Notes under the pieces: model-generated
Told to the model about the DNA's origin: nothing
The model's input: only the letters and a program-made list of their open reading frames with translations
Database searches by the model: none
Origin: Bacteroidota bacterium
Lineage (GTDB): Bacteria > Bacteroidota > Bacteroidia > 2-12-FULL-35-15
Length of the DNA stretch: 64,000 bases
NCBI GenBank assembly: GCA_947479085.1
Contig: CANJYB010000004.1
Coordinates: forward strand, 124,001-188,000
Direction: 5' to 3'
Position numbers and translations under genes: made by a program
In this document: positions 1 through 9,300 of the stretch, one piece after another
How the letters are laid out: the number at the start of each line of letters is the position of its first letter
Numbering within the stretch: the first letter of the stretch is position 1

Positions 1-1
1 A

Positions 2-1300
2 CTGAAGATTGCGGCAGTTTCTGAACGCGAAGATGCGGCAGAGCTGGTGATAGTTCGGAAGGAATGTGTGGATAACGGGCAGAAATTTGCTTTTAAACTT
101 AATGCCATTGTAGGTACATCATCTGCCAGAAGAAAATCGCAATTGCTTGCTTTCCGAAAAGATATTACTATTGAAGACCTTCGAGGAAATGTTCCTACCA
201 GAATTCAAAAGTTACGCGATAAAAAATACGATGCAATTATGCTGGCAGCAGCAGGTGTAGAACGTTTGCGAATTGATTTAAGTGAATTTAAAGTAGTTCG
301 TCTTGACCCGAAAGAGTTTATTCCCGCTCCGGCACAAGGTGTATTGGCTTTGCAAATAAGGGAAGACGACCATGAATTGTTTGAATACATTAATAGGTTA
401 AATTCAGAAAAGGTTGAAGACATAATAGGAATAGAACGAAAGGTGTTGAATTTGTTTGATGGTGGATGCCATTTGCCTTTGGGTGTTTATTGTATCAAGG
501 AAGAAAATAAATTTAAAGTATGGACCTCTAAATCAGATGCATGGGATACAATGCCAAAACGATTGTACTTTGAATCGTTTACAGATGAAGGGTTTCCGGA
601 GAAGATAGTGAATGGATTAAATACTATTAAACCAACTTCTGTTTTAATTACGAGGGATTTAAAAGGAAATTCTTTTTTCAAAAATGTTTTGGAAGGGAAT
701 GGCTATACTGTTCAGGGGATTTCATTTATAGAAACTAAAACAGTTGCTATTTCTGATTTGCCGCATACGGGTTGGGTGTTTTTTGCAAGCAGTAATGCAG
801 TGGAACATTTCTTTTCTCAAAATCCTGAACTAAAACCTAAAACGAAATTTGGTGTTATTGGTAAGTCAACGGAACAGGAATTGAAGAAATACGATAGGAA
901 TGCAGCATTTGTAGGCTCCATTGCAGATACAAAGGTGGTGGGTAAAAAATTCGCAAAGGCAGTGGGAGAAGAAACAGTCTTGTTTCCACAGGCAAAAGGA
1001 GGATTAAGAACCATACAGCAGCAGTTTGCGGATTCGACAAAACTGTTTGATTTAGTTGTTTATGAAACAGTAAAAAAGGAAAACGCCACTATGCCGGAGG
1101 TGGAAATAGTGGTGTTTACAAGTCCGTCCAATGTGGAATCTTATTTTGAAAAGGGAAAAATAACTGCTAATCAAAAAGTGATCGCCATTGGAAAGTCAAC
1201 AGAAAAAAAACTATTAGAAAAAGGAATAGAAAAATGTGTGTTGCCTGTTTCGTTTGATGAGGTGGGATTGGCGGAAGCTGTGTTTAGCTGTTCGAGATAA
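2..1300 (+). CDS. hemCD: HemC-HemD fusion (hydroxymethylbilane synthase / uroporphyrinogen-III synthase), 5' end cut by window
   Basis: The reading frame is open from base 2, so the start lies outside the window; the GTG at 47 is internal. The first half is hydroxymethylbilane synthase (porphobilinogen deaminase): it has the GTSSARRKSQ and DLRGNVPTR substrate-binding stretches and the GGCHLPLG loop, whose Cys (codon at 467-469) carries the dipyrromethane cofactor. From about base 630 the protein continues without a stop into a uroporphyrinogen-III synthase domain (VLITRDLKGN, FFASSNAVEHFF, VVFTSPSNVESYF). Together the two domains would turn porphobilinogen into uroporphyrinogen III in the cytoplasm. 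hemB follows 24 bp downstream, so the two probably share a transcript. HemC-HemD fusions are known in Bacteroidota. Confidence 0.93.
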   Translation: MKIAAVSEREDAAELVIVRKECVDNGQKFAFKLNAIVGTSSARRKSQLLAFRKDITIEDLRGNVPTRIQKLRDKKYDAIMLAAAGVERLRIDLSEFKVVRLDPKEFIPAPAQGVLALQIREDDHELFEYINRLNSEKVEDIIGIERKVLNLFDGGCHLPLGVYCIKEENKFKVWTSKSDAWDTMPKRLYFESFTDEGFPEKIVNGLNTIKPTSVLITRDLKGNSFFKNVLEGNGYTVQGISFIETKTVAISDLPHTGWVFFASSNAVEHFFSQNPELKPKTKFGVIGKSTEQELKKYDRNAAFVGSIADTKVVGKKFAKAVGEETVLFPQAKGGLRTIQQQFADSTKLFDLVVYETVKKENATMPEVEIVVFTSPSNVESYFEKGKITANQKVIAIGKSTEKKLLEKGIEKCVLPVSFDEVGLAEAVFSCSR

Positions 1301-1324
1301 AAGAATAATTAAGTAAATATTAAA

Positions 1325-2293
1325 ATGATACAAAGACCAAGAAGACTCCGTAAAAATGCAATCATCAGGGAAATGGTTGCTGAAACAAGACTTTCAAAGG
1401 ATATGTTTATTTATCCTTATTTTGTGGTGGAAGGGAAAAGTATAATTCACCCAATTGATGCCATGCCCGGAATCAATCATTTTTCAATAGATGAATTATT
1501 AAAAGATGTGGAGAATGGTCTGAAGGTTGGGATAAATAAGATTTTATTGTTTGGAGTCGGAGAACAGAAAACTGAAGATGCGAGTTCTTCGTTCAGTAAT
1601 AATTCAATTATTGTAAAGGCGGTAAAAGCATTAAAAGAAAAATTTGGAGAAAGTCTTTATGTAATAACTGATGTTTGTGTTTGTGCTTATACTACCCATG
1701 GTCATTGCGGCATATTACACGATGATTATGTACATAATGATTCCTCGGTTGCAGTGTTGTCGAAGATGGCATTAGCCCATGCACAGGCAGGTGCTGATAT
1801 GGTTGCCCCGAGTGATATGATGGATGGAAGAATAGAAGCCATGCGACACCTGTTGGATAAAAATGGTTTTGAGAATACAGCTATTATGTCTTATTCAATA
1901 AAGTATGCATCGGCCTATTATGGACCGTTTCGCGAAGCAGCTGATTCCGCTCCTCAAAAAGGAGACAGAAAATCGTACCAGATGGATTACCGGAATGGGA
2001 ATGAATCGATGACAGAAGGATTGCTGGATGAGGCAGAAGGGGCAGATGTATTGATGGTAAAACCGGCACTTGCTTATATGGATGTTATTTTTAATCTTCG
2101 GCAAAATACATTGTTACCAATAGCCTGTTATAATGTGTCAGGAGAATATTCAATGGTGAAAGCAGCAGCAGCAAATGGCTGGATTGACGAACAGAAAATA
2201 GTAATGGAAAATATGTATGCCTTTGCCCGTGCAGGTGCAAACATTATCATCTCCTATCATACCAAGGATATTTTCGAAAAGGGCTGGTTATAG
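1325..2293 (+). CDS. hemB: Delta-aminolevulinic acid dehydratase (porphobilinogen synthase)
   Basis: Condenses two 5-aminolevulinate molecules to porphobilinogen, the substrate of the HemC domain encoded just upstream. The 322-residue length is normal for the family. The cysteine-rich metal segment DVCVCAYTTHGHCGI is present, as are both active-site lysines, in SYSIKYASAYYGPFR and VLMVKPALAY, the latter being the Schiff-base lysine. The N-terminal PYFVVEGK and the AMPGINHFS stretch also match. It lies 24 bp after hemCD on the same strand. The 3' end converges on the sirtuin gene with only 13 bp between the stops. Confidence 0.97.
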   Translation: MIQRPRRLRKNAIIREMVAETRLSKDMFIYPYFVVEGKSIIHPIDAMPGINHFSIDELLKDVENGLKVGINKILLFGVGEQKTEDASSSFSNNSIIVKAVKALKEKFGESLYVITDVCVCAYTTHGHCGILHDDYVHNDSSVAVLSKMALAHAQAGADMVAPSDMMDGRIEAMRHLLDKNGFENTAIMSYSIKYASAYYGPFREAADSAPQKGDRKSYQMDYRNGNESMTEGLLDEAEGADVLMVKPALAYMDVIFNLRQNTLLPIACYNVSGEYSMVKAAAANGWIDEQKIVMENMYAFARAGANIIISYHTKDIFEKGWL

Positions 2294-2306
2294 TTTTTCT
2301 TGTCTT

Positions 2307-3002
2307 TTACTTTAAAAGGTTCTCCACCAGTTTCGGCAAACCAATCCCAGCCTTTTCCTTAATTATAGTCAGGTTTTTTATTCCACTTACGTTTATCTCA
2401 TTGGGGTCGATGAGGTATTTGGGGATGTTAGCACTCACGTAATTAATTATTCCAGCAGCAGGGTAAACCACCAATGAAGTTCCAACTACAATAAAAATAT
2501 CTGCGGTTGATGCCACTTCATAAGCGAGGTCCATCATGGGTACCATTTCTCCGAACCAGACAATATGGGGCCGAAGTTGGGAACCTCTTTCGCATTTATC
2601 ACCTAATTTTATTCCTTCTTTTTTCATCGGATAAATAAGCGTTTCGTCCACGGTACTTCTGCATTTATTAATTTCACCATGCAGGTGCAGTACTTTTTTT
2701 GAACCTGCACGTTCATGCAAATCATCAATGTTTTGAGTAATGATGATTACATCGTATTTTTTTTCCAGGTCTTTTAATGCTTTATGTGCAGGATTGGGTT
2801 TGGCTTCCAGTGATTGCTTTCTTCTTTTATTATAAAACTCCAGAACCAGTTCTCTGTTTTTAGCCCAGGCTTCAGGAGTGGCTACATCTCTGATGTTATA
2901 TTCTTCCCACAATCCATCACTATCGCGGAATGTTCTGATACCACTTTCTGCACTTATTCCTGCTCCGGTAAAAACGACAACTTTCTGTTTTATTTGTTTC
3001 AA
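2307..3002 (-). CDS. cobB: Sir2-family NAD-dependent deacylase (class III sirtuin, CobB-like)
   Basis: Removes acyl groups from protein lysines using NAD+. The 231 residues carry the NAD-binding GAGISAESGIRTFRD loop, the QNIDDLHERAGS motif, the catalytic His of LHLHGE and the WFGEMVP segment. A Tyr-x-x-Arg pair in EFYNKRRKQ matches the pair that gives SIRT5/CobB-type enzymes preference for succinyl and malonyl lysine, so desuccinylase activity is likely by inference. The zinc ribbon looks incomplete: only one Cys remains at each half (NKCRST and DKCERG) instead of two CxxC pairs. It is convergent with hemB. The 150 bp between its start and maeB must hold both promoters. Confidence 0.93.
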   Translation of the reverse strand: MKQIKQKVVVFTGAGISAESGIRTFRDSDGLWEEYNIRDVATPEAWAKNRELVLEFYNKRRKQSLEAKPNPAHKALKDLEKKYDVIIITQNIDDLHERAGSKKVLHLHGEINKCRSTVDETLIYPMKKEGIKLGDKCERGSQLRPHIVWFGEMVPMMDLAYEVASTADIFIVVGTSLVVYPAAGIINYVSANIPKYLIDPNEINVSGIKNLTIIKEKAGIGLPKLVENLLK

Positions 3003-3103
3003 GGCAATTCTTTTTTACTTTGATTGATGAGACTTCCTGTTTGCTAAAATAGAAATTATATTTCTAACATTGGTTTCAAAAACATCAAATTATATTAAAC
3101 CAC

Positions 3104-3132
3104 TTGTGATAATTGATAAATTGTTATATTCG
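3104..3132 (+). promoter_or_regulatory. Bacteroidota-type promoter of the malic enzyme gene
   Basis: A TTG at 3104-3106 is followed after 18 bp by TATATTCG (3125-3132), one base off the Bacteroidota -7 consensus TAnnTTTG. The ATG of maeB is 22 bp further on. The same TTG-18-TAnnTTTG geometry recurs before mazG and before the DUF177-rpmF operon. Confidence 0.55.
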
Positions 3133-3153
3133 CAACTCTAAATTTTTAAGGTA

Positions 3154-5427
3154 ATGACAAAATTAAGAAAACAAGATGCTTTAGATTATCATTCGCAGGG
3201 ACGCCCGGGAAAGATTGAAGTGATACCTACCAAGCCTCACAGTACTCAACGTGACCTTTCTTTGGCTTATTCGCCAGGGGTTGCAGAGCCCTGCCTTGAA
3301 ATAGAAAAGAATCCGGAAGATGTATATAAATACACTGCAAAAGGAAATCTTGTAGCTGTTATTTCCAACGGAACTGCGGTTCTTGGTTTGGGGAATATAG
3401 GGGCTTTGGCTTCTAAACCAGTAATGGAGGGGAAAGGATTATTATTTAAGATATTTGCGGATATTGATGTGTTTGATATTGAGGTGGACGCAACAGATAT
3501 CGACCTGTTTGTACAAACCGTAAAAGCCATTTCTCCCACTTTTGGAGGTATCAACCTGGAAGATATAAAAGCTCCGGAGTGCTTTGAAATTGAAAGAAGG
3601 TTAAAGGAAGAATTAAACATTCCTTTGATGCACGATGACCAGCATGGAACGGCTATCATCTCTTCGGCAGCATTGCTCAATGCATGTGAGGTGGCCAGAA
3701 AAAAAATTGACAAAGTAAAAATTGTAGTAAATGGGGCAGGAGCATCTGCTATTTCCTGCGCCAAACTTTACATAGCTGTAGGAGCTAAAAAGGAGAATAT
3801 CATTATGCTTGACAGCAAAGGAGTATTAAGCATTTACCGTGATGATGTTACTGATGAGCAGAAAAAGTTTTTCTGCACTACTGATAAAAAAGCAAAAACT
3901 CTGGAAGATGCAATGAAGGATGCCGATGTATTTGTTGGCCTTTCGAAGGGAAATATTGTTAATGAAAAAATGATACAATCTATGGCCAAGCGTCCGATTG
4001 TATTTGCGCTTGCCAACCCTGACCCGGAAATACCTTACGACTTAGCTATGGCTGCCCGTAAGGATATCATTATGGCAACAGGCAGAAGCGATCATCCTAA
4101 TCAGGTGAATAATGTACTTGGCTTTCCATTTATTTTCCGTGGAGCGTTGGATGTGAGAGCTACGCAGATTAATGAAGCCATGAAACTTGCGGCTGTGTAT
4201 GCCATTGCGCAACTTGCAAAAGAACCTGTGCCGGAAACGGTAAACCTGGCTTACAATTTAAAGAACCTGACCTTTGGACCAGAGTACATTATTCCGAAAC
4301 CCATTGACCCGCGTTTGATTTATACAGTGGCCCCGGCAGTTGCAAAAGCAGCTATGGAATCAGGGGTGGCGCAACATGCCATTACCAACTGGGAAGGTTA
4401 TGAACAGGAATTGATTAACCGTTTGGGATTGGATAATAAACTGATTCGGAACATTACCAATAAGGCAAAACAAAACCCGAAACGGGTAGTGTTTGCTGAA
4501 GCTGACCATTACAAAATTCTGAAAGCTGCACAACAGGTAGCGGATGAAGGTATCGCAAAACCGATACTTTTGGGTGATGAAGCAAAAATAAGAAAACTGA
4601 TTGCGGATAATAAACTTGAACTTGGAGATATTCCAATCATTGATACCAGGAGCGCATCTGAAGAAGAAAGAAGGAATACTTTTGGAGATATATTTTTCCA
4701 GAAAAGAAAACGTAGAGGATTTACATTATTTGAAGCCAGAAAAATTATGCGGGAGCGTAATCACTTTGGCTCTATGATGGTGGAAACAGGTGCTGCAGAT
4801 GCAATGATTTCGGGACTTACCAGGAAATATTCGGACCCTATTAAGCCTGCATTGCAGATTATAGGTGTGCAGGATGGAGCAAAACGCGTGGCGGGTATGT
4901 ATATTATCAATACCAAACACGGACCGTATTTTTTTGCTGACTGTACGATGAATGTGGACCCGACTGCCCAGGAAATTGTGGACATTGCAGTACTTACAGC
5001 TAATACGGTAAAACAATTTAATATTATTCCACGCATTGCATTGTTATCATATTCCAATTTTGGCTCTGCCGAAGGCGAAATACCTAATAAGATGCGCGAA
5101 GCAACAGAAATATTGCACAAGGATTATCCGGGGATGATAGTGGATGGGGAGATGCAGGCGAACTTTGCATTGAATAATGATTTGTTAAAAGAACAGTTTC
5201 CGTTTTCTGATTTGGTGGATAAAAAGGTAAATACACTTATTTTTCCTACACTTGCAGCCGGAAACATTGCTTATAAGTTAATACAGGAAATGGGCGAAGC
5301 AGAAGCAATCGGGCCTATTTTGATTGGAATGAAGAAACCGGTTCATATTTTACAACTGGGAAGCTCGGTAAGGGAAATTGTAAACATGGTTACAATAGCC
5401 GTGGTAGATGCGCAAGCAAGGAAATAG
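3154..5427 (+). CDS. maeB: NADP-dependent malic enzyme (MaeB type, with C-terminal phosphotransacetylase-like domain)
   Basis: Decarboxylates malate to pyruvate while making NADPH. The 757 residues are typical of the hybrid MaeB form. The N-terminal half has the malic enzyme signature (LAYSPGVAEPC, FGGINLEDI, MHDDQHGTA) and the NAD(P)-binding VNGAGASAISCAKL. From about residue 430 a phosphate-acetyltransferase-like domain follows (RVVFAEADHYKILKAA, VETGAADAMISGLTR, IPRIALLSYSNFGS), which in this family is regulatory rather than catalytic. It has its own promoter and is followed by ruvA 139 bp downstream. The order malic enzyme, ruvA, sprA is familiar from other Bacteroidota genomes. Confidence 0.96.
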   Translation: MTKLRKQDALDYHSQGRPGKIEVIPTKPHSTQRDLSLAYSPGVAEPCLEIEKNPEDVYKYTAKGNLVAVISNGTAVLGLGNIGALASKPVMEGKGLLFKIFADIDVFDIEVDATDIDLFVQTVKAISPTFGGINLEDIKAPECFEIERRLKEELNIPLMHDDQHGTAIISSAALLNACEVARKKIDKVKIVVNGAGASAISCAKLYIAVGAKKENIIMLDSKGVLSIYRDDVTDEQKKFFCTTDKKAKTLEDAMKDADVFVGLSKGNIVNEKMIQSMAKRPIVFALANPDPEIPYDLAMAARKDIIMATGRSDHPNQVNNVLGFPFIFRGALDVRATQINEAMKLAAVYAIAQLAKEPVPETVNLAYNLKNLTFGPEYIIPKPIDPRLIYTVAPAVAKAAMESGVAQHAITNWEGYEQELINRLGLDNKLIRNITNKAKQNPKRVVFAEADHYKILKAAQQVADEGIAKPILLGDEAKIRKLIADNKLELGDIPIIDTRSASEEERRNTFGDIFFQKRKRRGFTLFEARKIMRERNHFGSMMVETGAADAMISGLTRKYSDPIKPALQIIGVQDGAKRVAGMYIINTKHGPYFFADCTMNVDPTAQEIVDIAVLTANTVKQFNIIPRIALLSYSNFGSAEGEIPNKMREATEILHKDYPGMIVDGEMQANFALNNDLLKEQFPFSDLVDKKVNTLIFPTLAAGNIAYKLIQEMGEAEAIGPILIGMKKPVHILQLGSSVREIVNMVTIAVVDAQARK

Positions 5428-5566
5428 ATTAAAAAAATCTAAATTCTATTATCTGAATTCTAAAGTTTAAAAAGAATAAAAACCTTAGAATTCACAATAA
5501 AGATATTAAAATTTGGAGTTTTACAGGCAACCTTTTTGAGTTTTTACGTCTTTAATATACAGATGA

Positions 5567-6154
5567 ATGATTTATTATATAGAAGGAACATTATTTGAGA
5601 AAACCCCTACATATGCTGTAATCGAGGCTGGCGGCATTGGCTACCAGATGCAGATATCGCTAAACACATTCACCAAATTGGGTGAATCAGCGACCTGTAA
5701 ATTGTATACAGAAGAACTTTACGTACGTGATGATATGCCCAGATTTTTTGGGTTTGCTGATATTGCTGAACGCGATTTGTTTCGCCAGTTGGTATCGGTT
5801 TCCGGTGTGGGAGGCACCAGCGCATTGCTGATGCTCTCTTCCTTAAGTGCTGCTGAAATTCAGAGTGCTATAGTGACCGGAAATGTGGCTTTGCTGAAAA
5901 GCGTAAAAGGAATTGGTGAAAAAACAGCACAAAGAATAATTGTTGATTTAAAAGGAAAAATGGGGAAAGAGGAACTTTCTTCAGAATTTTTTGTTGGATC
6001 GCACAATAAAATTAAAGAAGAAGCGTTATCTGCTTTAGTAATGTTAGGATTTAATAAACAGGCAGCAGATAAAGTGCTGGATAAAGTACTGAAAACCGAG
6101 GGAACAGGCCAAACGGTGGAGCAAATGATTAAATCGGCTTTGAAGAACCTGTAA
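5567..6154 (+). CDS. ruvA: Holliday junction branch migration protein RuvA
   Basis: The DNA-binding subunit that holds the four-way junction and loads the RuvB motor during recombinational repair. The 195 residues show the three RuvA domains: an N-terminal OB fold (MIYYIEGTLFEKTPTYAVIE), a middle helix-hairpin-helix region with VSGVGGTSAL and VKGIGEKTAQRII, and a C-terminal RuvB-binding helical domain (KEEALSALVMLGFNKQAADK). The start at 5567 matches the usual M-I-x-x-I-x-G beginning. ruvB and ruvC are not in the window. Confidence 0.97.
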   Translation: MIYYIEGTLFEKTPTYAVIEAGGIGYQMQISLNTFTKLGESATCKLYTEELYVRDDMPRFFGFADIAERDLFRQLVSVSGVGGTSALLMLSSLSAAEIQSAIVTGNVALLKSVKGIGEKTAQRIIVDLKGKMGKEELSSEFFVGSHNKIKEEALSALVMLGFNKQAADKVLDKVLKTEGTGQTVEQMIKSALKNL

Positions 6155-6320
6155 GATAAAGCTTCCAAGCCTATAAGAAAGGTTCTTGGCTAAGGTCAAA
6201 AAATTGAAAACGGATCTTCAATGATTAGTAATTGAGGTAAAAAAGTTAAGTTTTAAGTATTAAAAAGCGAAAAAAGGATTTATTAGTAAAAAATAGCAAA
6301 ATAAAAAAAGTAATTTCATT

Positions 6321-9300
6321 TTGAATAAATCAGTTGCAAAGTTTATAGTTGTCGGGTTAGCTTCCATTGTGTTGCTTACTTTTATAGTAAGTTCCAATGC
6401 CAAAGTAAGTCCGTATAACCATGCAGAAAATATTGACGATTACGACCCGTTGGTGGTGGTGGATACTCCCATCACTCCTATTACGCTTCATTACAATTTT
6501 GATGACCAGAGTACTGGCGACCCGCTGAACTACCCGAATGGGGGTGGGCTGATGCTGAACAATCCTTCGAATATTCATACCAATGTGGAATACGACCCTG
6601 TAACTGGGCAGTACATTACTACGCAAACCATGGGAGGTATTAATTACCGTCCGCCAACTTACCTGGAAAGCGAAGAATACCAGGATTACATGTTTAAAAA
6701 ACAGGTAAAAGGTTACTGGAGTGCTCGAGCACATGCAGATTCGAAAAATGCAGCAAATGGTTCAAAAATCCCTAAACTACAGGTGGGTGGCGAAATTTTT
6801 GACCGTATTTTTGGAGGAAATACCGTGGATATTCGTCCGAATGGTTCTGCTGAATTGATATTTGCCTACAATGCTACCAAAACGGATAACCCGGCATTGC
6901 CAGTAAAACAAAGAAAGATACATACCTTCGATTTTAACGAAAAAATTCAGCTGAATGTTATTGGTAAAATAGGAGATAAGTTAAAGTTAACTGCCAGCTA
7001 TAATACCGAGTCCACCTTTGATTACGAAAACCAGATGAAACTGGAATATACAGGTTATGAGGATGAGATTATTAAAAAAATAGAGGCTGGAAATGTAAGT
7101 ATGCCATTATCGGGTTCGTTAATTACCGGTAGTCAGACACTTTTTGGTGTCAAAACTCAATTGCAGTTTGGTCGGTTAACAGTAACCAGCATTTTATCTC
7201 AGCAAAAAGGTAAAAAGAGTGAAGTGGAATCTGCCGGAGGTGCGCAGGTTACCAAGTACGAAATAGCGGGCGATAATTATGAAGCCAATAAGCACTTTTT
7301 CCTTGCCCAGTATTTCCGTGACCATTATAACGAAGCTTTGGCAGGATTACCATTTATCAATTCGCAGATAAACATTACCCGTATGGAAGTGTGGGTTTCC
7401 AACACCAATAACGTGGTGCAAGACATAAGAAGTGTGGTAGGTTTTTCGGAATTGGGGGAAAGTGCAGCACATATTCCTGCAAGCCAAACTTATGTTCATC
7501 CTTATCCTCAAAATTTGCCTAATGGTAATGCAGGGATTCCTGACAACCGTCAAAACGATTTATACCAGAATTTAACACACCTTGGCTTGTATCCTGCAAA
7601 TAGATTTGATCCAACCGATTCTACCTTAAGGGTAATAAATTATACCGTATCAGGTATTAATAGTAAGTTCAATCATACCCTGCAACAATCGGCTCAGTTT
7701 GAGTTATTGAATGCTAAAAAGTTGCAACCATCAGAATACACCTTTAATCCAAAACTCGGTTTTATCTCTTTGAACCAACAGCTAAATCCTGACCAGGTGC
7801 TTTGTGTGGCTTATGAATATACTTATAACGGGCAAGTGTACCATGTGGGTGATTTTTCTGAAAATGCTTTTGCTCCCAAAGCATTATTTGTAAAATTATT
7901 AAAAAGTACAACCACCAATACCCGTGCACCATTATGGAACTTGATGATGAAAAACGTTTATTCCATTGGTTCCTATCAAATAAATGCGGCCGATTTTAAA
8001 TTGGATGTGTTTTATACCAATTCCAAAACAGGAACTGATATTAATTACCTGCCGGTATCCAACTGCCAGACCAATGTGGTGAGCAAACCATTGATACAGG
8101 TATTGAGTTTTGATAAATTAAATTCGCAAAACGACCAGACTCCGGATGGGCAATACGACTTTATTGATGGGGTAACTATCAATGCAAATACGGGGCGCAT
8201 TATTTTCCCGGTGGTGCAGCCTTTTGGTGATTATTTACAATCCAGGTTTTCTGCCAGTTGCGACCCCTTTGAAGCAGGAAAGTATGTGTTTCACCAGTTA
8301 TACGATTCCACCAGGGTGCAGGCGCAGCAGATACCCAGCCTGAACCGATTTAAAATAAAGGGTTCTTATAAATCTGCCGGAGGTTCCGAAATTTCATTGG
8401 GAGCACCCAACGTGCCGCAAGGTTCTGTAACCGTAACAGCAGGTGGAGTAAAACTGACGGAGAATGTGGATTATACTGTGGATTACACGCTTGGAAGAGT
8501 AAAAGTAATTAACGAAGGAATTCTGAATTCGGGAGCGCCTATTAAAGTATCGCTTGAAAGTAATTCGCTTTTTGCTGTTCAGCAAAAAACATTGATGGGC
8601 ACTCACCTTGATTTTAAAATAAATAAGGATTTCAGTATTGGTGGTACCATTATGAATTTGAAAGAACGCCCATTGACCAAAAAAGTGAACATTGGTGATG
8701 AGCCTATTAATAATACCATCTGGGGATTGGATGGAAATTACCGTACCGATGCACCCTTCCTTACCCGATTAATTGACAAACTTCCTTTCCTTTCTACCAA
8801 GGAAATGAGTACCATTACTGCTTCTGCCGAGTATGCCTATTTAATTCCGGGACATAATAAAGCCATTGGAAAAAACGGGAATGCCTACATTGATGATTTT
8901 GAAGGAAGCACTTCCACTATTGATTTGCGTTCGCAAGGAGCATGGAACCTGGCGAGTACACCACAGGGGCAGCCAATATTATTTCCTGAAACGGCACCAA
9001 CACGTTTAGATACTTCTGTAGTTTCCGGATACAACCGTGCGAGATTGGCATGGTATGTTATCGACCCGATGTTTTTAAGGGCGGATGGGAATACACCAAC
9101 CGGAATTACAAGTACTGTTATGTCGAATAACTTTGTTCGTGAGGTTCCCGAAACGGAAGTGTTCCCAAATAAACAATCTCCGAATGGAGTACCAGTAAAT
9201 ATTTCTACTTTGGATATGGCTTATTACCCTCACGAAAGAGGGCCCTATAACTATGACCTCCCGAATGGAAAACCAGGTGTTTCCAGCGGGCTGGAGTTAG

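Noticed and set aside
3267-3764. 165-codon frame antisense to malic enzyme
   Set aside because: Lies fully inside a strongly conserved gene and has no recognisable features.
5455-5493. GAATTCTAA/TTAGAATTC hairpin between malic enzyme and ruvA as terminator
   Set aside because: The 9-bp stem has a long AT-rich loop and no T tract; it may be chance in AT-rich DNA.
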